Assembly (NCBI GenBank): GCA_002298145.1
Contig: DBMP01000027.1
Span: 23,155 to 87,154, forward strand
From: Spartobacteria bacterium UBA695
GTDB lineage: Bacteria > Verrucomicrobiota > Verrucomicrobiia > Chthoniobacterales > Chthoniobacteraceae
Length of the DNA: 64,000 nucleotides
Direction: 5' to 3'
The translations under genes were made by a program, and so were the position numbers. How positions within the stretch are numbered: the stretch's first letter is position 1; every line of letters begins with the position of its first letter. The notes beneath the pieces were generated by a model. That model was not told the origin of the DNA. It saw nothing but the letters and a program-made list of their open reading frames with translations, and ran no database searches. This document shows, piece by piece, positions 24,822 through 33,467 of the stretch.

Positions 24822-25718
24822 ATGCCTCCCCTCCCCACGCTGGTTTGCAAGCAATGCGGCTACGTGAATGAAGGCGAACGGGTTTATTGCCACGCTTGCG
24901 GGGTAAAGCTCGACCGCGATGTCATTGCCGCCCGGCAGCAGGAAAAGATTCCTTCGCCCGAAGACCGCCATCGGGAGGTGCAGAAGATTATGTCGCCTCG
25001 CCGGGGGATGGGCGGGAGGTTCGTTCGGGGGTTCTTACAGACGCTGGCTGTGGCCGCGGTGGTGGCGTTTTTCGTGACGCTCGGGCACGCTCCGCAGGGG
25101 GCGCTGCCGCTGGATGCCAAGAAGGAGCTGGTGGATACGCCGCCCTTGGAGGAGATGGTGGAGCGTTATCTCGCCCAGCCGGTGGCTCAGCGCCGTTCGC
25201 TTGGGGAGAAGGAGGTGACGCTCTTTCTGCGCAATGAGCGCTTCCGCAATGTGCCTTCGTGGGTGTTGGAGGTGCTGGCGCTGAAGCGGGTTTATGTGAA
25301 TTTCGAGGGGGGCCAGGCCCGGCTGACGGTCGGCGGGCTCTTCTGGGGCTACCCGCTTTATGCTGGGTGGACGGGCTATTTTGAAAAGGGGCCGGGCGGT
25401 GCGTTGACGCCGGTTTGCACGGGGGGCTTCATCGGCCGGTTGCCGGTGCACCCGAAGCTGGCTCGGCTCACGGTGGGGGCGCTCCCGGCGGTCGTCAGCT
25501 CTGCGGAGCGCGCGATGAAGCTGATTGCGCGGCTTGATTCGGTGCAATTTGTCAGTGAACAGGTGATTTTCGGGACGCGCGAGCCGGTGCCTGCGGTGGC
25601 GCCCGCTGCTGCGGCAAGACCCCCGGTGGCGGCGTCGGCTCCTGCGGCGAGGCCCTCGGCTAAAAAATCCGCCACTCCTGCTGGCTCTGCCGCTCCGTTG
25701 CAAGCGGGGTTCCGATGA
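24822..25718 (+). CDS. Zinc-ribbon membrane protein of unknown function
   Basis: Residues 8-27 hold a zinc ribbon (CKQCGYVN…YCHACG). After a charged linker one transmembrane helix follows (FLQTLAVAAVVAFFVTLGHA). The remaining 200 residues form an extracytoplasmic domain with FLRNERFRNVPSWVLEVLAL and KRVYVNFEGG. The C-terminal 45 residues are Ala/Pro/Lys rich. I do not recognise the outer domain. The stop overlaps the next start (ATGA), so the two products are probably made together: a membrane protein with a cytoplasmic zinc ribbon and an exported peptidase-like protein. Confidence 0.7.
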   Translation: MPPLPTLVCKQCGYVNEGERVYCHACGVKLDRDVIAARQQEKIPSPEDRHREVQKIMSPRRGMGGRFVRGFLQTLAVAAVVAFFVTLGHAPQGALPLDAKKELVDTPPLEEMVERYLAQPVAQRRSLGEKEVTLFLRNERFRNVPSWVLEVLALKRVYVNFEGGQARLTVGGLFWGYPLYAGWTGYFEKGPGGALTPVCTGGFIGRLPVHPKLARLTVGALPAVVSSAERAMKLIARLDSVQFVSEQVIFGTREPVPAVAPAAAARPPVAASAPAARPSAKKSATPAGSAAPLQAGFR

Positions 25719-27106
25719 AACGCCTCGGCTTGCTGGTTTGGGTGTGCCTGGCGGCGGCGGTGGGCGTTCGCGCGGCTGATCCGCTGCCTGCGGAGGTGCT
25801 GCCGGAACCGACGCCGTTGCGCGAGCCGCTGGTGCCGCAGATGGCCCGGGGGATGGGTGCGGCGCAGCGGAGTATCAGCCAGTCGGGGCAATTCGTGGTT
25901 TACTGCCCGGATGTGCGGATGCGGTTGGCGGTGTCGAGCTTTGCCGAGACGTTGAAGCGGGATGTGCTGGAGACGCTCAAGATGGGCGACCACTGGAAGA
26001 TGCCGGTGGTGATCGACTTGCGCCTGCCGAGCTCTACGGAGCCGAACCGGATACTCAGCCGGGTGCAGCTGATCCAGACCGACGGGGGGTGGAAGACGGA
26101 GGTGGATATTACGCTGCGGGAGGGGCAGTTTAAGGAGGTTCGCTTTCCGCAGCTGATGGTGCGGGCGATCTTGCTGGAGATGGCTTACCGCGACCGGCCG
26201 CCGGAGGTGGGCCTGCGCTATAATGAGCCGCCCGCGTGGCTGGTGGAGGGGCTTTCGCAGATCAGCCAGCGCCGGGCGACGGGGGCCTCGCCCAATGCGC
26301 CGCTTTTCCGGCAGATGATCGAGACGGGCAAGCTCCAGGGGATTGGCGCTTTTCTGCGCAGTAATGTGGCTCCGATGGATGCGACGTCGCTGGATGTCTA
26401 CGATATGTGCGCGGCGAGCTTGGTGAATTTGCTCATTGAAATGCCGGGTGGGGTGGCGGGGATCGCGAAGCTGCTCAAGGAGTTGCCCGCCTCGGACGGG
26501 GATCCGGTGGCGCTGCTTTTAAAAAGCTTTCCCTCGCTGGGGGGCTCGGAGACGTCGCTGGAGAAGTGGTGGACGCTCGGGCTGGCGCGGACTTCGGTTT
26601 CCGACGGGGCCTCGACGATTACGGCGGCGGAGACGGATGCCCAGCTGACGCCGATTTTAACGCTTTCGCTGGTGACGGATGAAAAGAAGAAGACGAAGGC
26701 GGATTTCGCGCTTTCGGACTACAAAATCTACTTAAAGAACCCCGGGGCGCGGCCCGCGCTGGCGGCCAAGGGGGGGGCGCTGGCGGTGTTGCTGGCCCAG
26801 GCGCACCCGCTGATGCGCCCGGTGGTGCAGGAGTATTTGCGGATTGTCTCGATGCTGGCCCAGGGCCGCTCGCGCGGGATGGATAAGGCGCTGGTGGATG
26901 TGGCGGCTTACCGCTCGCTGATCGTGGAGCGGATGGACAAGATCGAGGACTACCTCAACTGGTACGAGGCGACGCAGATGCCCGAGCAGAGCGGGGCCTT
27001 CGCCGATTACATGAAGAATGCAAAGGCGTTCGAAAAACAGGCCCCGCCGAAGCGTAATGACGCGATTTCGCGTTATATCGACCAGCTGGAGCGGGAGTTT
27101 AACTAG
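25715..27106 (+). CDS. Exported peptidase-MA-like protein without a zinc site
   Basis: A signal peptide (LGLLVWVCLAAAVGVRAA) precedes 440 residues. FPQLMVRAILLEMAYRD followed by EPPAWLVEGLSQ has the layout of gluzincin 'peptidase MA' proteins (R-x-x-x-HELAH … P-x-WL-x-EGLA). Here the HExxH box reads LEMAY, so both zinc histidines are lost while the Glu remains. The protein is therefore probably a non-catalytic relative. The C-terminal half has a Gly/Ala-rich helix pair and no motif I know. It overlaps the upstream zinc-ribbon membrane protein gene by ATGA. The homology is inferred from pattern only. Confidence 0.6.
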   Translation: MKRLGLLVWVCLAAAVGVRAADPLPAEVLPEPTPLREPLVPQMARGMGAAQRSISQSGQFVVYCPDVRMRLAVSSFAETLKRDVLETLKMGDHWKMPVVIDLRLPSSTEPNRILSRVQLIQTDGGWKTEVDITLREGQFKEVRFPQLMVRAILLEMAYRDRPPEVGLRYNEPPAWLVEGLSQISQRRATGASPNAPLFRQMIETGKLQGIGAFLRSNVAPMDATSLDVYDMCAASLVNLLIEMPGGVAGIAKLLKELPASDGDPVALLLKSFPSLGGSETSLEKWWTLGLARTSVSDGASTITAAETDAQLTPILTLSLVTDEKKKTKADFALSDYKIYLKNPGARPALAAKGGALAVLLAQAHPLMRPVVQEYLRIVSMLAQGRSRGMDKALVDVAAYRSLIVERMDKIEDYLNWYEATQMPEQSGAFADYMKNAKAFEKQAPPKRNDAISRYIDQLEREFN

Positions 27107-27130
27107 AGCCCGCGAGCGGTCTTGGCCTGC

Positions 27131-27622
27131 TTATTCGTGCAGGTGGCTTTGGAGGAACCAGAGCAGTTTGTCGAGCGTGCGGGACTGGCCGGTGAAGAGA
27201 TCGGCGGTGTCGGCGTCGCCTAGGTTCTGCGAGGTCGCGATGGCTTCGCGCGTGGAGGCGGCAAGCTCTGCGTAGCGTTCCACGAGTTCCTCGACGACGG
27301 CAAGGTCTTCCACGACGTCCAGGGGCAGCTCGGGGATGCGCGAGGCGGCGGAGGCCAGCCGGGCGGTGCCCAGGGCTTCGCCGCCCAGGGCGGTGGCCCG
27401 CTCGGCGATTTTGTCGATGTATTCGAAGACTTCTTCGGCGAGGGTGTCGAAGAGGAGGTGGACCTGGATGAAGTGCGGGCCTTTGACGTTCCAGTGGGCC
27501 TGCTTGGTCTGGCTGAAGAGGTCGAAAGTGTCGGCTAGCTGCTGGTTTAAAAGGGCGACGATTTTGTCCCGGCTCCCAACGGGGATCTGGACTTTGCTGG
27601 GAAAGGTAGAAATGTTTGGCAT
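27131..27622 (-). CDS. dps: Dps-type ferritin (DNA protection during starvation)
   Basis: The 163-residue four-helix protein has LLNQQLADTFDLFSQTKQAH, WNVKGPHFIQVHLLFD, LAEEVFEYIDKIAERATALG and LLWFLQSHLHE, the order of Dps sequences. The ferroxidase residues His (AHWNVKG), His (PHFIQVH) and Asp/Glu (FDTLAEE) are in place. Dps dodecamers oxidise and store iron and shield DNA from peroxide. There is no Lys-rich N-terminal tail, so DNA binding is uncertain. It converges on the preceding gene with 24 bases between stops. Confidence 0.93.
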   Translation of the reverse strand: MPNISTFPSKVQIPVGSRDKIVALLNQQLADTFDLFSQTKQAHWNVKGPHFIQVHLLFDTLAEEVFEYIDKIAERATALGGEALGTARLASAASRIPELPLDVVEDLAVVEELVERYAELAASTREAIATSQNLGDADTADLFTGQSRTLDKLLWFLQSHLHE

Positions 27623-27712
27623 AGTTGTTCCTTATTCGAAACTCACGCGGGAGGAGGGCGGCTGAATAAGGGCTTCCGTTGCGGCTTGATTTTCCGCTAA
27701 CCTCACCCGCCT

Positions 27713-29359
27713 ATGCAAACGATCGTGATCGGCCACAGAAACCCGGACATGGACTCGATCTGCGCGGCCGTGGGCTACGCGGAGCTCAAGCGCCTGACGG
27801 GGCATCCGGAGGTGGTTGCGGCTCGGGCGGGCAATACGAATGAGCGGATCGAATACGTGCTGAGCAAGTTCGGCGTGGAAGCCCCGATGCTGGTGACGGA
27901 TGTTGCGCCCCGGGTGGAGGACGTGATGGAGGATGAGGTGATTTCGATTACGGCCAATTCGTCGATTTACGAGGCGATCCAGCTGATCGAGCGCAAGCAG
28001 ATGCGCGGGTTGCCGGTGATCGACGGGCAGTTCCGCTGTCTGGGGCTGCTCTCGGCCTTTAAGGTGCTCTCGCACTTGGTGCCTTCGCGCGAGGAGACCT
28101 CCACGGCGCGCGTTGTGCGGGCTTCGCTGGAGGAGATTTTCCACACGTTCGCGGGCCGGATGATCCAGGGGGAACCGGCGCTGGATGAGCGCGATTACCT
28201 GCTGCTGGTCGGCGCGATGGGCGAGGCTTCGTTTACGGAGCGGGTGAAGCGTTACGCGGGCCGCCATGTGGTCCTGATCGTGGGAGACCGCGAGGAGATC
28301 CAGCTGACGGCGATCCGGGGGGGCGTGGTGGCGCTGGTGGTGACGGGCGGTAAGCCGGTGAGCGCGGCGGTGTGCGCCGAGGCGATAAGGTATGGCGTGA
28401 CGATCGCCACTTCTCCGCACGATACGGCCACGACGGTGCTGATGGCGCGCGGGGCGGTGAAGGTGGGCCGCAAGCTCGACGGCGAATTCATGAGCTTCTC
28501 GCGCGAGGCGCTGCTGGAGGATGCCCGGGAGGAGGCGGCTTCCTCGGGGCAGTTCGTTTTCCCGGTGCTGGAGGAGGGGCAGCTCGTGGGGATTCTTTCG
28601 AAAAGCGATTTTTTAAAGCCGATCCCGCGCCAGCTGATCCTAGTGGATCACAATGAGCTCTCCCAGGCGGTGGCGGGGGCGGATAAGCTGCCGATTGTCG
28701 AGGTGCTCGATCACCATCGGCTGGGCGGGTTCGCTACGAGTTTGCCGATTCTTTTCTGGAATAACCCGGTCGGGTCGACTTCCAGCATTGTGACGCTCTG
28801 TTATGAGCAGCTCGGGGTGCCGATCCCGAAGCCGATCGCAGGGCTCCTGATGGCGGGGCTGATTTCCGATACCTTGAACCTGACTTCGCCGACGGCCACG
28901 CCGGTGGACCGCCGCATTCTGGAGCGGCTTTCGCAGATCGCGGAGACGGACCCGACGAAGCTGGCGGAGGAGATTTTCTCGGTCGGTTCGCCGCTCTTGA
29001 CGATGACGCCGAAGCAGGCGATTACGGCGGATTGCAAGGAGTACGAGGAGGATGGGCGGCGCTTCTCGGTGGCGCAGATCGAGGAGCTGAGTTTCTCGAA
29101 TTTCCACCGTCGGCGCGAGGAGCTTGCGATCGCGCTGACGGAGTATTGTGGCAAGAATAGCTACTATTTTTCGGCGCTGCTGGTGACCGATGTTTATTCC
29201 CAGACTTCCATGCTGCTGGTGACGGGCGCTGATGAGTTCCTGCACCGGATCGACTACCCTCGCGAGGGGCGCAACGAGTGGAAGCTCGATGGCGTGGTCT
29301 CGCGCAAAAAGCAGCTGCTGCCTTACCTGCTCGATTTGCTGCACGGGCTGAAACGCTAG
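27713..29359 (+). CDS. Family II inorganic pyrophosphatase with CBS and DRTGG domains
   Basis: The 548-residue enzyme starts with the DHH fold: TIVIGHRNPDMDSICAAVGY supplies Mn ligands. An insertion of two CBS motifs follows (VEDVMEDEVISITANSS and DGQFRCLGLLSAFKVL), with a DRTGG-type domain between. The DHH part then resumes with LILVDHNELSQAV, VEVLDHHRLGGFAT, GSTSSIV and AGLISDTLNLTSPTATPVD. This is the CBS-PPase architecture, whose activity is controlled by adenine nucleotides. It hydrolyses cytosolic pyrophosphate, the same substrate used by the membrane pyrophosphatase at 18.5 kb. Start ATG at 27713 gives the expected N-terminus. Confidence 0.93.
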   Translation: MQTIVIGHRNPDMDSICAAVGYAELKRLTGHPEVVAARAGNTNERIEYVLSKFGVEAPMLVTDVAPRVEDVMEDEVISITANSSIYEAIQLIERKQMRGLPVIDGQFRCLGLLSAFKVLSHLVPSREETSTARVVRASLEEIFHTFAGRMIQGEPALDERDYLLLVGAMGEASFTERVKRYAGRHVVLIVGDREEIQLTAIRGGVVALVVTGGKPVSAAVCAEAIRYGVTIATSPHDTATTVLMARGAVKVGRKLDGEFMSFSREALLEDAREEAASSGQFVFPVLEEGQLVGILSKSDFLKPIPRQLILVDHNELSQAVAGADKLPIVEVLDHHRLGGFATSLPILFWNNPVGSTSSIVTLCYEQLGVPIPKPIAGLLMAGLISDTLNLTSPTATPVDRRILERLSQIAETDPTKLAEEIFSVGSPLLTMTPKQAITADCKEYEEDGRRFSVAQIEELSFSNFHRRREELAIALTEYCGKNSYYFSALLVTDVYSQTSMLLVTGADEFLHRIDYPREGRNEWKLDGVVSRKKQLLPYLLDLLHGLKR

Positions 29360-29390
29360 AAAGGCCAATGGGAGGCGCCAGTTTTTTCCT

Positions 29391-29810
29391 ATGAAAGCAC
29401 ACGCGGAGACTTTTGAAATCACCACCCGGGGCAAGGGGACCTACGAGATCACCGACGAGGTGGCGCAGATCGTGCGCGCAAGCGGCGTGCAGACGGGGCT
29501 GGTGACGGTTCTGGTGCAGCACACGAGCGCGAGCCTGGTGCTTTTTGAAAACGCTGACCCATCGGCGCGGCGGGACCTGGAGCTGTTCTTCGAGCGCCTG
29601 GTGCCGGAGGATTCGCGCGGGTTCGTGCACACGGCGGAGGGGGCGGATGACTCGCCCTCGCACATCCGCATGGCGCTGACGCGCTCCGGTGAGTCGATCC
29701 CCGTGGCCGGGGGCCGGATGGCGCTCGGGACGTGGCAGGGGATTTTCGTTTTCGAGCATCGGCGCTCGTTGCATCGCAGAAGGCTGGCGGTGAGTGTCAT
29801 CGGGGTGTAG
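29391..29810 (+). CDS. YjbQ/UPF0047 family protein
   Basis: The 139-residue protein shows RGKGTYEITDEVAQIVRASG, GLVTVLVQHTSASLVLFENA, DADDS-like EGADDSPSHIRMALT and GTWQGIFVFEHR. These match the UPF0047 family throughout. Some members carry weak thiamine-phosphate synthase activity, but the true role is unsettled. It lies between the CBS pyrophosphatase and larB on the same strand with short gaps (31 and 18 bases), so the three may be one operon. Confidence 0.9.
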   Translation: MKAHAETFEITTRGKGTYEITDEVAQIVRASGVQTGLVTVLVQHTSASLVLFENADPSARRDLELFFERLVPEDSRGFVHTAEGADDSPSHIRMALTRSGESIPVAGGRMALGTWQGIFVFEHRRSLHRRRLAVSVIGV

Positions 29811-29828
29811 ATAGGAAGGGGACTAACC

Positions 29829-30527
29829 ATGAATCAATCCGCTTCGGAGTTTTTGGATATCGGCGTGGCCCGCGTGGATGTGGGCCGCAGGGACCGCTGT
29901 GGTTTCCCGGAGGTGATTTTCGGCCCCGGAAAGACGCCTGAAGACCTGGCCCGCATTGCGCGGACCATTGTGGACCGGCACGGTGTGGTGCTGGCGACGC
30001 GCGTGGACCCGGCCCAGGCGCACGCGGTGTGCGAGGCGATCCCCGAGGCCGTGTGGCACGAGCGCGCCCGCTGCGTTACGGTGGAGCGCGAGCCGCTGCC
30101 CAAGTATGACGGAGCCGTGGCGGTGGTCTGCGCGGGGACGTCGGATCTACCCGTGGCGGAGGAGGCTGCGGTAACACTGGATGTGCTCGGGAATCGCGTG
30201 GAGCGGTTTTTTGACGTAGGTGTGGCGGGGATTCACCGGCTGCTGGCGGTGCGCGATGCCATTGAGGCGTGTAACGCGGTGGTGGTGGTGGCCGGGATGG
30301 AGGGGGCGCTGCCGAGCGCGATTGCGGGGCTGGTGAGCAAGCCGGTGGTGGCCGTGCCGACGAGCGTGGGCTACGGGGCGAGCTTCGGCGGGCTGGCGGC
30401 GCTGCTGGGGATGCTTAACAGCTGCGGGAGCGGGGTCACGGTGGTCAATATCGACAACGGATTCGGCGCGGCCTATTCGGCGGCGACGATCAACCGTCTG
30501 CTGCACCTCGCGGCTCATCGGGAGTGA
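29829..30527 (+). CDS. larB: Pyridinium-3,5-biscarboxylic acid mononucleotide synthase
   Basis: LarB carboxylates and hydrolyses nicotinic acid adenine dinucleotide in the first step of the nickel-pincer cofactor route. The 232-residue protein has GRRDRCGFPEVIFGPGKTPE, the AIR-carboxylase-like core VAVVCAGTSDLPVAEEAAVT, FDVGVAGIHRLL, VVVVAGMEGALPSAIAGLV, VAVPTSVGYGASFGGLAALL and INDNGF-like NIDNGFGAAY. larC and larE are not adjacent, so either they lie elsewhere or this copy serves another carboxylation. A ribosome site AAGGGGA precedes the start. Confidence 0.92.
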   Translation: MNQSASEFLDIGVARVDVGRRDRCGFPEVIFGPGKTPEDLARIARTIVDRHGVVLATRVDPAQAHAVCEAIPEAVWHERARCVTVEREPLPKYDGAVAVVCAGTSDLPVAEEAAVTLDVLGNRVERFFDVGVAGIHRLLAVRDAIEACNAVVVVAGMEGALPSAIAGLVSKPVVAVPTSVGYGASFGGLAALLGMLNSCGSGVTVVNIDNGFGAAYSAATINRLLHLAAHRE

Positions 30528-30590
30528 TTTTTCATCGCGGGCCCGGCGCCCGCTTGCCATTTTGCCCGGCGCGCCGCAACGGTGCCCGGC

Positions 30591-31949
30591 ATGAGTACCG
30601 TTCATATTTGTCTAAAAGACATTCTGGGCGTGTCAGTGAAATGCGAAGTGATCTTCTATCCCGGCGATACGCCGTTCCAAAATGGAGCGGCGCTGGCGGT
30701 GTCGGGACGGCGTTCGGTGTGGCTGGACGCGCAGGGCAACGGCGAAACAGAGCTTCTCGCGGGAAGCTACGCCGTGCGCTTTGGAGGCATCACGGGCAAT
30801 ACGGACACGCTGATTATTCAAGTTCCCGACGACACAGCGACGCATGAGCTAACCGCGCTGATCACGGCTGGAAACTGGGCCCTGCCGATGCGCGACTGGA
30901 TGCAGCGGGAGAAAAACCTCGCCGATGTCGCGGATGCCCCCGCGGCGTTCGCGGCCATCAAGCAGGCGGCGACCTCTGCGGCGACGGGTGTGGTGGCCCT
31001 GGCGACCCAGGCGGAGGTGGACGCCGGGAGCGACACGGCCAAGGCCGTGACGCCCGCGACGTTGGCCGGTGCGGCGGCGGTGGCGAGTCTTGCGACGACT
31101 CTCGCGACCAAAGCGGATGCGACGGCGGTGGCGAGTCTTGCGACGACTCTCGCGACCAAGGCGGATGCGACGGCGGTGGCAAATCTTGCGACGATCCTTG
31201 CAACCAAGGCGGATGCGGCAAGTCTCGCCGCCAAGGCGGATGCCTCGGCGCTCGCCCAGACGGTGACGGTGGCCGATTCGGCGGCGCTTTTTGCTCTAGG
31301 TAAAAGCGACGTCAAGGTGGGCGATCGCGTGGTGGTGACGGCGGGCGATACCGGAACTACGGAGTATTATGAAGTAATCGACACGGCAAATCTCGGGGGC
31401 CATGCGGCCTTCGGGACGCTCCGCAACGGGCCGCTTTCTTTCGACGCGGACAAGATCAAAAGCAACGGCAACGGGGCTGTGATCTTCAACGGGCCGGACG
31501 GGATCGAACGGATGCGGATGTCGGGAACCGAGTACCAGGACTTCCTCGGAGTGACCTGTGCCTCGATTAGCATGAGCAATGATGGGGCCGCCCCTGTCGT
31601 GATCTCCTCCGATTTGTTGGGCGATCTGCTCATCAACGCGCCTGCGGTCAAACTCACCACGCCCTATATTTCGTGGGGTACCTACCTCTCGATGAGCGTG
31701 ATCGACGACACGCACCCGGGCATCCATCTGGCGAGCAACCGGTTGGTATTCCTTGGTGTTGACAACGAGATCGGGGCCATCGCATGGGACGGGCTTTACC
31801 TCAACGGCAGCTTCGGAGTTTTCGGCAAGACGCCTGTGCAGACCCAGCCCTCGGCAATCACGAATGCCACGGACCTCGCCTCGGCGATCACGGCTATTAA
31901 TGCGTGGCTTGTTGTCGCGCGGAAATACGGGCTGATCAAGTCATCCTAA
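30591..31949 (+). CDS. Phage tail-fibre-like protein with tandem repeats
   Basis: Residues 1-80 form an Ig-like or beta N-terminal domain (LLAGSYAVRFGGITGNTDT). NLADVADAPAAFAAIKQAAT and GVVALATQAEVDAGSDTAKA follow, both hallmark phrases of phage tail fibres. Then come three 16-residue coiled-coil repeats based on ASLATTLATKADATAV (DNA period 48 bp, 31079-31220). The C-terminal half has a beta-rich TVADSAALFALGKSDVKVGD region and ends NATDLASAITAINAWLVVAR. It probably trimerises and binds a cell-surface receptor. Start is uncertain: a GTG nine bases upstream is in frame and neither start has a clear ribosome site. Confidence 0.7.
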   Translation: MSTVHICLKDILGVSVKCEVIFYPGDTPFQNGAALAVSGRRSVWLDAQGNGETELLAGSYAVRFGGITGNTDTLIIQVPDDTATHELTALITAGNWALPMRDWMQREKNLADVADAPAAFAAIKQAATSAATGVVALATQAEVDAGSDTAKAVTPATLAGAAAVASLATTLATKADATAVASLATTLATKADATAVANLATILATKADAASLAAKADASALAQTVTVADSAALFALGKSDVKVGDRVVVTAGDTGTTEYYEVIDTANLGGHAAFGTLRNGPLSFDADKIKSNGNGAVIFNGPDGIERMRMSGTEYQDFLGVTCASISMSNDGAAPVVISSDLLGDLLINAPAVKLTTPYISWGTYLSMSVIDDTHPGIHLASNRLVFLGVDNEIGAIAWDGLYLNGSFGVFGKTPVQTQPSAITNATDLASAITAINAWLVVARKYGLIKSS

Positions 31950-31984
31950 ATCATATTTAAATTTTTTAACCACGGATCGGTTTT

Positions 31985-32260
31985 ATGTCTATTACCAATA
32001 CATCAACCAACCAGGCTGGCGCTTACGCGACCGGCATTATTTCTCAACTCAACCAGGTGACGGCCTTCGTTTCCAGCGCCAATAACAAGGTGACCAACGG
32101 GACTGTTGCCGTAACGGCTTCGGGGATTCCCGCGGTGACGGCCGACGAACTAAAGGCTGCGCTCGGAACGACTTCGACGGCGAAAATTATTCTGCTCGGT
32201 GCGGCTCTGGCCGCGAGCGATGACACGAAGCTCGCTGCCGCGCTCGCCGCCTTGGCGTAA
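31985..32260 (+). CDS. Small Ala-rich protein of the phage-like module
   Basis: The 91-residue protein has a Ser/Thr/Asn-rich start (SITNTSTNQAGAYATGI), a central VTASGIPAVTADELKAALG, and an Ala-rich C-terminus. I recognise no family. It lies 35 bases after the fibre gene and just before a strong terminator, so the two form one transcript. A role as a fibre chaperone or accessory tail protein is a guess from position. Confidence 0.55.
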   Translation: MSITNTSTNQAGAYATGIISQLNQVTAFVSSANNKVTNGTVAVTASGIPAVTADELKAALGTTSTAKIILLGAALAASDDTKLAAALAALA

Positions 32261-32272
32261 GCGCGTGGGCGG

Positions 32273-32322
32273 GGACGGGTGGCCGCCGGGTTCCGGAGGG
32301 CCGCCCGTCCTTTACTTTTTTT
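32273..32322 (+). terminator. Strong terminator between fibre and lysis genes
   Basis: Arms GGACGGGTGGCC and GGCCGCCCGTCC pair apart from one mismatch, closing a 14-base loop, and are followed by TTTACTTTTTTT. It ends the fibre transcript; the lysis genes need their own promoter or readthrough. Confidence 0.85.
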
Positions 32323-32328
32323 AATGAC

Positions 32329-33162
32329 ATGGGCGTTACAGACGAACAAATCCAACGGATCTACGACCGGCTGGATGGGATTGAAAAGAGCCTCGATCGG
32401 CGGCTGCGGGCGCTGGAGATCTGGCAGGCTTATCAAACGGGCCGCTTGACGGCGCTGGCGGTGTTCTTCAGCGCGCTCGGGGCGCTGGTGGTGGGGGGGG
32501 TGGGCTTTTGCGTGCGGCATCTCAAGCTGATGGCGGTGGCCGTCGCGGCGGTGATGCTGGCGCTGCTTTCGGGGTGTGCCAGCGCGCCAAGGACGGGCGC
32601 GGATTTCAGCACGCAGCTGACGGCTTCGCATGTCGCGTCGGCGACTCAGTATGTCGAGGCGGCGGCGGTGTCGGCGGGCGCGGCGCGGCGGGGATTGGAA
32701 AAAATCAAGGCGGCCTGCGCGGCGGCTCCGAAGCCGAAGGATCCCGCGCTCCAGGCGTCGCTTGAGCGGATCGATGAAGGGCGCATCGAGGCGGAGGCGC
32801 AGCTGGAGCAGGTGACGCTCAAGCTGGCCAATGCGCGCCAGGAGCAGCAGCGCACGCAGGTGGCGCTGGAGGAGACGCAAACGAAGATCGACTCGCTGGA
32901 GGCTTACAACGTTTCGCTGACCCGGGATCGGGACGCGGCGGTGGAGCGGGCGGAGGCGGTCCAGAAGACTAATACGCAGCTTTCGCACCGGCTCTCGCGC
33001 CTGGCGCTGGCGGTGGCCGCTTGCGCGGCGCTGCTGGCTTGGGTGGTCGCGCGGGCGGTGGGGTTCAAGGCGCTGCCTTTGCCCTACTGCTATGCGTGGC
33101 CGGGGGTGGCGGCGGCGGCGGCCGGGGCGGCTGCGTTCGCTTACCTGAGGTACTGGCTATGA
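32329..33162 (+). CDS. Coiled-coil membrane protein of the lysis cassette with embedded lipoprotein signal
   Basis: Residues 1-66 resemble a small phage membrane protein: a helix IYDRLDGIEKSLDRRLRALE and one transmembrane segment (LTALAVFFSALGALVVGGVG). A second hydrophobic stretch with a lipobox then follows in frame (MAVAVAAVMLALLSGCASA). After it comes a periplasmic coiled coil (residues 120-210, ERIDEGRIEAEAQLEQVTL) and two C-terminal hydrophobic segments. An internal ATG at 32530 would make a lipoprotein from the same frame. It could be a fusion of holin/XhlA-like and spanin-like parts, or a nested pair. The stop overlaps the next gene by ATGA. Confidence 0.6.
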   Translation: MGVTDEQIQRIYDRLDGIEKSLDRRLRALEIWQAYQTGRLTALAVFFSALGALVVGGVGFCVRHLKLMAVAVAAVMLALLSGCASAPRTGADFSTQLTASHVASATQYVEAAAVSAGAARRGLEKIKAACAAAPKPKDPALQASLERIDEGRIEAEAQLEQVTLKLANARQEQQRTQVALEETQTKIDSLEAYNVSLTRDRDAAVERAEAVQKTNTQLSHRLSRLALAVAACAALLAWVVARAVGFKALPLPYCYAWPGVAAAAAGAAAFAYLRYWL

Positions 33163-33467
33163 GCAAGCGAACGCACCCCTGGGCCAGCAGGAAGCTCTGG
33201 ATGACGCTGGCGGCCAACGGAATGATGTGGGCGGCGTATGAACTGGCGCTGCGCCACCTCTACGCTATCCCGGAGGTGAAGGTGGCGGCCTTTACGGCGC
33301 TGACGCAGACGGTCCTTTACGGGATTACGGCGGTTTCGGCGGCGTATGTGGGCGTGACGGGCTTTGTGCAGATGCGCCAGCAGGTGGGCAGCGGCGTGGC
33401 CCAAAGCGTGGAGGATCGGGTTGAACGGACCTTTGCGCCGAAACAATTTGATGACCCCAGCGTATGA
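33159..33467 (+). CDS. Holin-like small membrane protein
   Basis: The 102-residue product has a charged N-terminus (SKRTHPWASRKLW), two hydrophobic segments (MTLAANGMMWAAYELAL and VLYGITAVSAAYVGVTGFV) and a charged C-terminus, the general plan of a class II holin. Its position between the coiled-coil lysis protein and the endolysin, with ATGA overlaps on both sides, supports a role in releasing or activating the endolysin. No sequence family was recognised. The start at 33159 was chosen from the overlap; the frame is open for 46 more codons upstream. Confidence 0.65.
   Translation: MSKRTHPWASRKLWMTLAANGMMWAAYELALRHLYAIPEVKVAAFTALTQTVLYGITAVSAAYVGVTGFVQMRQQVGSGVAQSVEDRVERTFAPKQFDDPSV

Noticed and set aside
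31079..31220. Possible CRISPR array
   Set aside because: The repeats are direct tandem copies without spacers and lie in frame inside a coding sequence.
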